DNA of 28,688 bases, from positions 1 to 28,688 of the forward strand of contig JAMYWO010000421.1 in NCBI GenBank assembly GCA_024220525.1. The letters run 5' to 3'. Positions 1-9,267 of this stretch are shown piece after piece (positions within the stretch are counted from its first letter, which is position 1; each line of letters begins with the position of its first letter). The notes under the pieces were generated by a model, which saw nothing but the letters and a program-made list of their open reading frames with translations, was not told the DNA's origin and did no database searches. The translations under genes were made by a program, and so were the position numbers. This stretch comes from Cochliopodium minus (Eukaryota; Discosea; Himatismenida; Cochliopodiidae).

Positions 1-165
1 ATTTATATTTACATTTATATTTATATTTATATTTATATTTATATTTATATTTATATTTATATTTATATTTATATTTACATTTATATTTACATTTATATTT
101 ATATTTATATTTATATTTATATTTATATTTATATTTATATTTATATTTATATTTATATTTTTCTT
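1..165. repeat. (ATTTAT)n hexamer simple repeat
   Basis: A nearly pure T-rich hexamer array with a few T-to-C variants runs up to the first exon seen at 182. It most likely lies in an intron of the membrane-protein gene that follows, because the exon at 182 has no start codon and begins right after an AG. Confidence 0.9.
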
Positions 166-181
166 TTCTAAAAAAAAAAGA

Positions 182-3100
182 GTGTTTCCTTTTCCAATAT
201 TGTGTAAAACAGTTTTGAATGAAAAATTGAAAATGGTGTTGAAAGCAATGGGAATTTTATTGAGAAAACTTTCTACTCGTTTAGAATTAAAACATTCAAG
301 AAAAGATCTTCTCCATCATTCTTCTGAAATTCTTATCCTTTTCAAAATCATTGAACAAGGTTTTTTTCATCTTTCCTTTATTTAACACATAATTACATCT
401 CATATTTATTTTATTATTATAAAATTAATTAAATAAAAATAAAATAATGATATTTATTAAATTAAATAAAAATAAAATAAAATAATTATATTTATTAAAA
501 AATTAAAAATTAAATAATATTTAAAAATAAAGTAAAAATAAAAGAATGGTATTTTATTTTTGATTTTAAAAAAGGGATGGAGATATGCAACGTATTGTTG
601 ATGGGGATTCAAATGGAATATCCTTTTTACAGTTTGGATGGTTACCGATCTTTGTTTTCTCATTTATCCAATATCATCATTTCTATGAAGGGTATTAATT
701 TAAACATTTAAAATAATATTAAAATATTAAAATAAAAATAATAAAAATAATAAAAATAATAAAATTATAAAAATATTAAAATATTAAAAGATAAAAATAA
801 TAAAAATATTAAAATTATAAAATTATAAAATTATAAAAATATTAAAATATTAAAATAATAAAAATAATAAAAATATTAAAATATTAAAATAAAAAATAAA
901 AATAAAAATAAATAAAAAATAAAAATATAAAAATATAATTATAATCTAATAAATTTATTACTTGATATGTTTGAAATATAAAGGGATTAATTCTTCAAAA
1001 AATGAATTTATGGGGAAAAGTGAAATATTATTTGAATTTAGAAAAAATATGGGAAAACAGGCTTCTCTCTTTTCCAATCAATTAGCTCTTTCTTTTCTTT
1101 TATTAGATGATGACCATAATCGTAACAAAAAACAAAAAAACATTATTCTTACTTTTAATAATTTTTTTTAAATTTAATTTTTATTTTTAATAAAAGAAAA
1201 AGGAAAAGAGGAGATGAAAGAGAGAATAAAGGAGGAGTTGGGGAAATTGGGAGAAAAATTTAAAGAAGAAAGAAGAAATTTACTAGAAAACAATAATCAA
1301 TTCTTTTTTACTCCTCCCCCCCTTTCTTCTTCTCAAATCAATGAATTTCTCTCCATTTATTTCTTCATATTCAATTTGTATGGCATTGGTAATATTTCTC
1401 TTTTCTCTCTATTATTTTTCTCTTTTTAGATTTTTATATTTATTTCTCTTTTTAGATTTTTATATTTATTTCTTTTTAGATTTTTATATTTATTTCTTTT
1501 TAGATTTTTATATTTATTTCTCTTTTTAGATTTTTATATTTATTTTTTAATTTATATTTAAAATTTTTTAAAATTAAAAGGTATGAGAATGGTTCAACAC
1601 AAGGAACAGGTAATATTTTGTTCTTATTATATTTATTTTATTTTTATATTATATAAAAAATTTTTCTATTTAATTTTGTTTTAATTTTATTTTATTTTAT
1701 TACATTTTATTATTTTAATTTTATTTTATTTTTTTATTTTATTATTTTAATTTTATTTAATTTTTTTATTTTATTATTTTAATTTTATTTAATTATTTTA
1801 TTTTATTATTTTAATTTTATTTAATTTTTCATTTATAATGAAAATGATGTATAAAGAAAAAGATGAAGTGGAGTTGGATGCCAATATGGGAAGGAACAAG
1901 AGAAGCGATATATGACATATGGGTATGGGTTAGTCCTGAAAATCCCTCTTTTCGTCAATACATCTCTTCTCGTCAATTTTTCGAGCGTTTGGAACATGGT
2001 AATCACTCTCCTCCTCTCTTTCCACTTTTCTTAATTCTATTTAAATCCTCCCCCTTTTTTTATCTCAACTTTTCAATTTTATTTATTTTTGTGAAATTTT
2101 TTATTAATTTTTTTTTTTAGAATTTTTTTTTTTGTTTTTATTTATTTTGGTTGAATTTTTTATAAATTTTTTTATTTTATTGGATATAAAATAGCAATAC
2201 TGTTTGGAATTGCAGTGGTGATATCAGTTCTATTTTGTTTTATCAAACCCATTTCTCAAAGATTTTACAACTCTTTTCCTTCCACCATTGCCACAACTGT
2301 AAAATAACCAATATTTCTTTTTTTATATCTTCTTTTCTTTCATCTATTTTTAAGTATCTTTTAATTTATATTTTTTTATTTTTAAAAAATTATTTTTTTA
2401 TTTTTTAATTTTTATTTTATTATGTTATCATTCTATGATGATTCTTTTAAATTTTTTCTTTTGAAAGACGGTTTTAATATTTGGAGATAATTCTGCTTCT
2501 ACTTGGAGACTCTCTCTTATGAGATTGGGAGGGTATTTCTTAAAAATTAATTATTTATTTATTTTTTTTAAAATACCCATTTTATTATATTTATTTTTTT
2601 TATGATACTTATTCTATATATTAATTATATTCATTTATATTATTTATTTATATTTATTATATATATTATTTATATTTATTTATATTTATATTTATATTAA
2701 TATTTATTTATATTTATTTATATTTATATTTATTATTTATATTTATATTATTATTTATATTTATTATTTATATTTATATTTATTTATATTTATTTATATT
2801 TATTTATATTTATTTATTTATATTTATATTTATTTATATTTATTTATTTATTAATATTTATTCTATTGATTGATTAATTTTTTTTTTTATGAATAGGACG
2901 GTATTGGGAAATTTATATGTATTTATGATGACACAAATAATAGTGGTGGGAGAAAGTAGATATGAAGAAGTGGTGTTGGTGACATTATTTGTGGGAGGAA
3001 TGTCTTTTTTAAGTTTGGAATTTCAAGAATTAGTCAGTGTTGCTACCTTTGTTTCCATTCAATCTTTTTTCCCTACCACCCCTCCTCCCTCTTTTGTCAA

Positions 3101-3196
3101 GTATTCCTTGTTCTTTAATCTTTTTTTTTATTTTATTAACATTATTTTTTTTATTTATTTTTATTTTTATTTTTATTATTTATTTTATTTATTTTA

Positions 3197-3227
<31 letters not shown>

Positions 3228-4058
3228 TTTATTTTCATTTTATTTTCATTTTATTTTCATTTTTATTTTTATTTTTATTTTTATTTTTATTTGTTTTTTT
3301 TTATCATTTTTTATTTATTTTATTAAATTTCATTTTAAATTATTATTTATTTTTATTTATTTTATTAAAATTAATTTTTTTGTTTATTTTTTAAATGAAA
3401 TATTAAAATTTATTGAAATAGTTTTGCGTACAATACGATATTACAAACATTCATGAGTGGGTTGATAGTGATAGGGTTGAGTTCGTATAAATGGTTTTTT
3501 AATTTTGGAAGAGAAAAGTTGAAAAAGATTTATCTCCTTTCTCTCCTCACCATCCAAGATTGCACCCTTGATTGTTTTTCTTCTCTTCTTCATCTTGGTG
3601 AAGGTTTTTTCTTTTTTTTTTACTATAATTCTAAATTCTAATTAATTTGCTTACTTCTTTCAATAAATTATTTAACAAATTCTTATAACATCTTAATATG
3701 AATATATTTTAAATAATAAACATATTTTAAATAATAAACATATTTTAAATAATAAATATATTTTAAATAATAAACATATTTTAAATAATAAACATATTTT
3801 AATTAATAAACATATTTTAATTAATAAACATATTTTAATTAATAAACATATTTTAATTAATAAATTAATAAATATATTTTAATTAAAAATAAAGGAGGAG
3901 ACATAGAAAAGATGATAGAGGGGGGAGGATACAATAATGTGAAAGTAAAAGTTTTGAAAATAAAAAGATTAACAATGCTTCTTCCCCGTTTCTCTTTTCT
4001 TCTTTCTGAAGAACCGTACTTTTTCAAAACTTTTTTTATTTATAAATATAAATTATAA
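182..4058 (+). CDS. FUSC/ALMT-like multi-pass membrane protein, 5' part missing
   Basis: Proposed exons are 182-359, 575-691, 984-1121, 1197-1388, 1581-1609, 1857-1998, 2195-2298, 2468-2532, 2897-3100, 3422-3597 and 3895-4058 (TAA). Every junction keeps frame, giving about 502 codons. The N-terminal half is helical and charged, with a lysine/glutamate-rich stretch after 1197. The C-terminal half is hydrophobic: one membrane segment at about 2200-2245, then RLGGTVLG at the 2468/2897 junction, then segments around 2940-3060 and 3440-3500. An arginine followed by GTxxG after a membrane segment is typical of the fusaric-acid-resistance/ALMT (FUSC) permease superfamily, whose members move organic anions. 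No start codon is visible, so the gene continues left of the window. The stop lies 34 bp from that of the convergent kinase gene. The family call is moderate and the substrate is unknown. Confidence 0.5.
1420..1545. repeat. Intronic tandem repeat, 22-24 bp unit containing a TTTTTAG motif
   Basis: About five copies of a unit reading roughly CTTTTTAG-ATTTTTATATTTATTT lie in the intron between exons 1197-1388 and 1581-1609. Each copy carries a pyrimidine-rich stretch ending in AG, so each looks like a 3' splice site. Confidence 0.8.
2640..2860. repeat. TTTATA/TTTATTTA low-complexity intronic repeat
   Basis: Irregular TATTTAT-type low-complexity DNA fills most of the 364-nt intron between exons 2468-2532 and 2897-3100. 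Nothing else is recognisable there. Confidence 0.8.
3715..3870. repeat. Intronic 18-bp tandem repeat
   Basis: About eight tandem copies of an 18-bp unit (CATATTTTAAATAATAAA). The later copies carry AATT in place of AAAT. They lie in the last intron of the FUSC-like gene. Confidence 0.85.
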
Positions 4059-4092
4059 AAATAAAAATATAAATATAAATTTAAATTTTATT

Positions 4093-5043
4093 TTATTTTA
4101 TGTTTCTCNTGTATCTTTCTTTGTTATTTCCATTTAATCTTTCATCATTGTTTGTTTCTTTGTTATTTAATCTTTTTTCATTGTTTTGAGTTTCTTTATT
4201 AATGTTACTTAATATTTCTTTGTAAGTTTCATCTTTATTTTGATTATTTTCTTCATCTTTTTCTTTTTCTTTTTCTTGTTTTTGTTCTTCAAGTAATTTG
4301 TTGTTTCGAAAATTTCTTTCCAACAAAATTTGGGTTTTTAATTTTTCGTTTTGTTTTATTTTTTCACTTAAATTAAATCCTATTTTCACTTTTAAATCAG
4401 AATCAACAAAACAATTTCTTGAATTCTAGAAATTCAATGATTTACAGATTAATAAAATAAATAAAAACATTTAGTTATTATTCATAATTCAGTTTATTAA
4501 AAATAAATAGTAAATATTATTTGATACCTCTAAATTTTATTTTTAATTAAAAATAAAAATTAAAAAAAAGATTTAAAGGAAATTTTTACTAAATGTTGGT
4601 GATATATAGGAGGATTTTGTTGATGCAACCATGATATTGCATTACAGATTTGAATAGAAATGTTTATTTTGTCCATAAAAGTCAATTCTTGATTTGATCT
4701 GAACAAAAGATCTTCCAAATTTTGTTCTATTAATTCCGTTACTATTCCCACTTTATTTTGTATAATTGTCTTTCCAAGATATAAGACTATATGTGGGTGA
4801 AATATCTTTTTGAGAGCCACAAATTGTTCGTATAAACAAAAAAAAAAAGAGAAATTTAATTACCCTCTTTATTACGTCCATTTCATTATCTATACTATTT
4901 TTGTATCTGAAATCTTTTTCCATTAATTTCACAGATACTCTCGAATTTCTACATAATCCAGAATAATCAACAGATAAAGTATCCCTTGATAATTCTTTCA
5001 AAATTCTTATTTCATCTTGTGATATCAAAATATTATGGCTCAT
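4093..5043 (-). CDS. Degenerate TKL-type protein kinase (pseudokinase), C-lobe truncated, coiled-coil tail
   Basis: Exons 5043-4864, 4805-4590 and 4425-4093 give 242 aa. The order of N-lobe and catalytic-loop elements follows TKL kinases. The VAVK lysine is kept (VSVK, K39) and an alpha-C glutamate is present (E54), followed by HPHIVLYLG and SWLHQQNPPI. Key residues are lost: the glycine loop reads LSRDTLSV, the HRD loop reads HQHL (129-132) with His in place of the catalytic Asp, and the DFG region reads KIGFNLSE (147-153). Instead of an activation segment and C-lobe, the protein continues into about 90 residues of K/E/N-rich, probably coiled-coil sequence. The frame is intact throughout and introns are normal, so a pseudokinase is favoured over a dead gene, though a decaying duplicate is possible. 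There is one ambiguous base (N) at 4109. Catalysis is not expected; a scaffolding role is inference. Confidence 0.75.
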
Positions 5044-5403
5044 TTATACAATAATATTGCAAAAGATATCTTTTATTTCTCTCTTTTTTTTTTTTTTTTT
5101 TTTTTTGAATAAACAACTTTTATTTTTTTTATTCAATTAAACAGTGATAAGAAGCCAAATGAGTTTCTCTCAACTTTGATAAAAAAAAAAGAGGCTTTTT
5201 GTTATTTTTATTGGAAGACATTATGTTTGTATGACAAAAATAAAAAGTTCACATAAATTAATTTGTGGTAAAGAAAAACGAAAAAAATTCAGAAAAATTT
5301 GGTTTAAAATTTTAATTTGTAATTGCTCAGCAACCCAAAACGATATATAGAAGTGAGAATTTAAAATAAGAAATAAATTCTCAAAGTTTAGGGTTGCCAT
5401 AAT
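5044..5403. other. Spacer between two minus-strand genes
   Basis: This 360-bp stretch holds the 3' flank of the pyrophosphatase gene and the upstream region of the kinase gene. It contains a T-run of more than 20 bases ending near 5106, i.e. poly-A on the coding strand. No ORF or RNA gene is recognised. Confidence 0.5.
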
Positions 5404-6365
5404 TTAGTTTCCCAAGATTTGTTTGGCTTCTTCAATAGAGATTTTTGATTTAGATTGGGTTGTATTAACTTTTTCGATCTTTCCTTCAGTTTCACCATTA
5501 ATAAGTTTAATCCATTGACCATTTGTTTCTTCAACCACTCTCAATGCAAATTTTTGATCTTTTAATTCACCATCAAAAGCAAATTGATTTGGACCACTAC
5601 CTATTTTAAATTATTAAAAATAAATTTTAGAGTGGGTTCAAAGAAAGATGGTGTTGATGTTAGTTTTTTTACCAGATGGGATTTTATAATCTCTTAAAAA
5701 GGTAAAGGTTTGATTAATAACTCCAGGAAAATGGGTCTCAACATCTTGGAGAGAATTAACAAGGCTTGCTTTAGGATCATTGACATCAATGCAAAGAATT
5801 TTCCAATCAGTTTCACCTTCATCAATCATAGCCCAGGTTCCCAAAACTTTAACTTGTCTAATTTGTCCTCTTACTGCAATCACACTCCCAATTTCACAAG
5901 CATCCAAAGGATCGTTGTCTCCTTTTGCTTTTGTATCATTATCTACGTGTCCTGGATCTTCCCAAGTTTGAGGAAGAGCACCATAGTTGAATGGATATTT
6001 ATCGTGAATAAATCTTAATTTTCCATTTTTAATATCTTGTTTCACTGGATTCAATTTATCTACTCTTGATATTTCCATTTTAGCATTGGTTCCTCTTGGA
6101 ATTTCGCTAACCATGTTTACAATACCTTTTTCTTTGTCAACATACAAAGGAATATCATGGAATGGAGAAACAGGTTCATTATTATGCACTAATAAAAAAT
6201 ATATATATATAATAAGTATGAATTATTTAATTTTTTTTATTTGCTAAATAAAAAATTTTGAAGAAAAAAAAGGAATATTCTTTATTTATAGTTAAATATT
6301 TTACAAAAGAATAATCTATATGCTTCAGTTCCTTCTTCACCAACTGCTTTGCTAGAGTAAGACAT
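5404..6365 (-). CDS. ppa1: Soluble inorganic pyrophosphatase (family I)
   Basis: Hydrolyses pyrophosphate to phosphate in the cytosol, pulling biosynthetic reactions forward. Exons are 6365-6305, 6188-5673 and 5600-5404, giving 257 aa. The first junction restores the family N-terminus (EAYRLFF, then PVSPFHDIPLY). The second restores YKIPSG followed by PNQFAFDGE. Catalytic signatures are complete: EIPRGTNAKMEIS, YPFNYGALPQTWEDP, the metal-binding DNDPLD in KGDNDPLDACEIG, and DWKILCIDVNDP. The C-terminal exon codes a lysine-rich tail ending in QILGN. There is no mitochondrial presequence. Length is slightly shorter than typical animal and yeast enzymes (about 280 aa). It starts 148 bp from the divergent ArfGAP gene. 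Confidence 0.97.
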
Positions 6366-6513
6366 TTTTTTTCTTTTTATTGAATTTTTTATAAGTACCT
6401 TTTTTTTATTTTTTTTTATCAATTATTGCAAAGCAATTCATGAAAATAAAAAAAATAAAGATCAAGACAATACAAGAACTCATTTATTGTTAAATATATT
6501 ATATACTCGAAAA
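6366..6513. promoter_or_regulatory. Divergent intergenic promoter region
   Basis: 148 bp separate the start codons of the pyrophosphatase (-) and ArfGAP (+) genes, so both promoters must lie here or overlap the 5' UTRs. The sequence is T-rich then A-rich and shows no motif I can name. The ArfGAP frame stays open for a stretch upstream of its ATG but has no in-frame ATG there. Confidence 0.4.
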
Positions 6514-7295
6514 ATGTTAGGAGATAAAGAAATCCCAAATGAATTTAAAATATTATTAACAGATTCATTCAATAAAATTTGTTTTGAATGTAATTCAAAC
6601 CAAATGCCTACTTGGGGTAACTTTATTTTAAAAATTCATTAAATATTCTGTAAAAAAGAGATTAAAATATAATTAGCAAATATAAGGTAAATCCTCTTTA
6701 AAAATATTAGTATTTTCAAAAAATGAGAATTTAATTTCTTTGTGATTAGTTTTGGAATATATCTATGCTTGAATTGTGCAGGTATTCATAGGAGCTTTGG
6801 TGTTCAAAGCTGTAAGTAATTTTAAAAATGAAATTGTGAAATAAAAATTTTGAAATTATATATGAATAAAGCTGTTGTTAGATCAATTAATTTGGATTCA
6901 TGGACTGATAAACAAATAAAACAAATGGAATTGGGAGGAAATAAAAAAGCTAAAGAATATTTTGAAAAAAACAATCTTTTTGTTATCAAAAAAACAACGA
7001 GATATTCAAATCCTAAAGCAGTAGAATACAAGGTTAATTTAGAAAAAAGTGCATGCAATGTTTTAGGAATTAAATATCAAGAATACACCAATAATTATAA
7101 TAATAAACCAAAATCAGAGTTTGAAAGAAAATTTGAGGTAAATTAGAAATTAATTTGTAACATATATATAGCTGATTAATACATTTATAAAAGGGAAGAA
7201 GCTCTATTTCATCAGATGATTTTGATAACAATAATACCAATAAAAAACAACAAAATGGATTATGCCAATGCTGTGATGAATGTATAATACTTTAA
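6514..7295 (+). CDS. Small ArfGAP-domain protein with Cys-rich C-terminus
   Basis: Accelerates GTP hydrolysis by Arf GTPases in membrane traffic (family knowledge). Exons are 6514-6616, 6677-6686 (only 10 nt), 6750-6811, 6872-7137 and 7194-7295, giving 180 aa. The zinc finger is C23-x2-C26-x17-C44-x2-C47, and the arginine finger R52 lies in CAGIHRSFG. The 10-nt exon supplies A-N-I between PTW and SFGIYLC and is required to keep frame. Typical ArfGAP motifs follow: SINLDSWTDKQI, then GNKKAKEYFE. The last exon ends in QCCDEC plus three residues, which could be lipidated or bind metal. Apart from an acidic/Asn-rich linker there is no other domain, so this is a minimal ArfGAP. The start is the first in-frame ATG. 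Confidence 0.9.
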
Positions 7296-7347
7296 TAAAA
7301 GTTTTTCGGAATTGAAAATTTGCTAGTAAAAATGATTGTTAATTGGA

Positions 7348-7457
7348 TCAATATTAATCAACTTATACAAATGATAATATGATTGTTTGGATCTCATTGA
7401 TCAATATATAGTATCTTGAGTTGAGATATCCAAATTATGGCGCAGTTTAAATTCTCA
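7348..7457. repeat. Dispersed element, copy 1 (upstream of COX16-like gene)
   Basis: Positions 7348-7429 match 20764-20846 at about 77 of 83 aligned columns. Weaker similarity continues to 7457 (CCAAATTAT, then AAATTCTCAC). Two short hairpins can be drawn: TTGGATC/GATCAA near 7388-7405, and TATCT/AGATA near 7412-7429. Differences in the second hairpin fall in the loop. The element lies between the ArfGAP stop and the COX16-like start. Confidence 0.8.
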
Positions 7458-7589
7458 CCCAAAAAACTTTTCATTACATTGAATTGTTTAAAAAAGGAAA
7501 TTGCAATCTATTATAAACTATTAAACTCTCAATCTTTCAATCATTATTATCATTTCAACTTTAGTTTTAAGAAGAAAATAAAAAAAAAA

Positions 7590-7898
7590 ATGAAATCAAA
7601 ATTTATTAAAAGAGGGATTCCAACAATTGGTGTTGTGGTAATTGCTTCATTGGTTGTTGGACAATCATTGACAGTTAAATTCCAGAAAAATGATTCAGTA
7701 AGAGTATCAAAAGCAGAGATGAAAAAACAAATAGAATCTCTTCATAAAACAGGAGTGGAAGATACCTTAAGTTATATGACAAAAGATATAAAATCAGGGG
7801 ATGATTATCAAATGGTTCCAGTTTCAACAAAATCTAGCAGAGATTTGAACAAAAAATTGCTTGAAGAACAAAAGATAGTTAATATTGATAAAAAATGA
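7590..7898 (+). CDS. cox16: COX16-like mitochondrial inner-membrane protein (tentative)
   Basis: A single-exon ORF of 102 aa starting at an ATG directly after a run of ten A. In-frame sequence extends upstream to 7437 but is low-complexity and overlaps the dispersed element, so I treat it as 5' leader. The layout matches COX16, a cytochrome c oxidase assembly factor: a short basic N-terminus (KSKFIKRGIP), one membrane segment (IGVVVIASLVVG), then a polar tail with a conserved-looking DDYQMVPV. Length is also close to that family (about 105 aa). The match is by pattern and hydropathy only; an unrelated single-pass protein cannot be excluded. Confidence 0.45.
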   Translation: MKSKFIKRGIPTIGVVVIASLVVGQSLTVKFQKNDSVRVSKAEMKKQIESLHKTGVEDTLSYMTKDIKSGDDYQMVPVSTKSSRDLNKKLLEEQKIVNIDKK

Positions 7899-8087
7899 TC
7901 CTTATTATCATGAGAATACATTTATTGAATTTGTTTATATTGGAGAAGTGTTATTTATTAAAAAAAACAAAAAATATAAAAAAAAGAGAAAGATTTCAAA
8001 AAAAATTTTACTTTATTTTCAAATCTAAATATTTACTAAAACACATGAATTACTGACCAAAAATAATGGAATATCTTTGTCACATAA

Positions 8088-8797
8088 TTAATGTAATATT
8101 AAACTAGAGAATATAATCAAAAGAAATAGGGAAAATAACGATGGAAGAATGAAAGAACCTGAACATACTGCCTTTCCAGCATATAAACCAAGATTCACGC
8201 AAGTACCCGTTGTATAAGAAACTGTTGATGAAGTTCCAGAACAATTACCTTTGAAAGTAAAATGATATTAATTTGATTAAAGAGAAAGATAAAGTTTGGG
8301 GATACCAGAATTAAAATAGGTTGTGATTGTGAAATTTGTATTTTCACATGTGACAGTATGTGATGGACCAGTTGATAAATCAGTGGTAACGCATCCCCTA
8401 CCATATCCATTATACGTATTTGGGGTAGTACAATTAAAATCATTATAAGAAATTAATCCTTTCAATCCATTCGGAAATCTTGTCACAGAATCTACACATT
8501 TGATCTCTGCACATAATCTTCCTATACATGCACATGTTACAGGAGTACATGCTGTGTTCTTTGTATTTTAATTTTATTTTATCTTTTTTATAATTATTCA
8601 ATCATATTTACCACAGTAGCAACATAGACCTTGGGAGTGCCACCACAAGAATCTGTAGTTTAAATGATATTTATAAGGAACTTTTTGTAAATAGTATGTA
8701 TAAATAATTAGTATCTCTAACCATCATATGTCGCAGAATATTGCCACTGACCCAAAGAAAGTGCTAAAAATGTAAAGAGGATCAATAATTTTAACAT
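8088..8797 (-). CDS. Secreted Cys-rich, probably GPI-anchored surface protein
   Basis: Exons 8797-8722, 8653-8612, 8551-8306 and 8248-8088 give 174 aa. The N-terminus is a clear signal peptide (MLKLLILFTFLALSLGQ). The mature part has about 15 cysteines, densest near CCYCACTPVTCACIG, and many Thr/Ser/Asn. Possible N-glycosylation sites include NCT, NFT and NCS. The C-terminus is a hydrophobic stretch (LPSLFSLFLLIIFSSLILH) right at the stop, preceded by small residues, as expected for a GPI-attachment signal. The exon 2-3 junction was chosen to keep frame (acceptor AACACAG). I do not recognise the family. It is convergent with the COX16-like gene and divergent from the ammonium transporter. Confidence 0.75.
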
Positions 8798-9267
8798 TTT
8801 TTTTTATTCCAATTTTTTATTTTTTTATTTTTTTGATCCATCTTGGAATTTATTTTTAATTTGTTTGATCCATTTCAACAAATCATACTTTTCCCATTTA
8901 TATCAAATATGATCGTTAAAATATTGTAATGTTGAATAAATTAAAAAAATACTTTTTTTTGTAGAAAACATATTGAAAAATTTTTTTTTAATTTTAATTT
9001 TTTTTTTTATAATCTTTTATTAACTTCAAATTATGAAATAGTTTAATAATCTAATATGGTTTTCTCATAAAAACATTCATTTTACAAATTATTTTTTAAC
9101 CAAATGAATCAGTTCTTTCAAAAGATATAGGATTTCTCATAAAAAAAGATTTTCATGAAATTTGGAAACAAAAAAAATTTGATTTTTTTAAAATCTTTTG
9201 AGAATTTGAGAACAAAAAAAAAAAAAATCGAAAAAAATTTGATTTTGATAAGGATAATTTCCAAACA
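8798..9267. other. Divergent spacer, no gene seen
   Basis: 470 bp of AT-rich DNA lie between the start of the surface-protein gene (-) and the ammonium transporter (+). Both promoters must lie here. The right end has repeated AAATTTGATTTT-like stretches at about 9176-9247. No conserved ORF or RNA is recognised. Confidence 0.4.

Noticed and set aside
3037-3456. Long hydrophobic ORFs over 3037-3456
   Set aside because: They read through T-rich intronic low-complexity DNA (TTTTTA repeats), which always looks like Phe/Tyr/Ile-rich membrane protein. The true coding frame is the exon 2897-3100.
5710-6018. Plus-strand ORF opposite the pyrophosphatase
   Set aside because: It is the shadow of the conserved minus-strand pyrophosphatase exon.
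7386-7429. Possible U2 snRNA-like segment in the dispersed element (GATCAA followed by TAGTATCT)
   Set aside because: The 8-base match TAGTATCT lies at about the right distance from GATCAA, but the strongly conserved 5' part of U2 and the rest of stem IIa are absent in both copies. Coincidence in AT-rich DNA is more likely.
7437-7589. N-terminal extension of the COX16-like ORF (start at 7437)
   Set aside because: The extension is low-complexity and overlaps the dispersed element. The ATG at 7590 follows a run of A like other starts here and gives the expected length.
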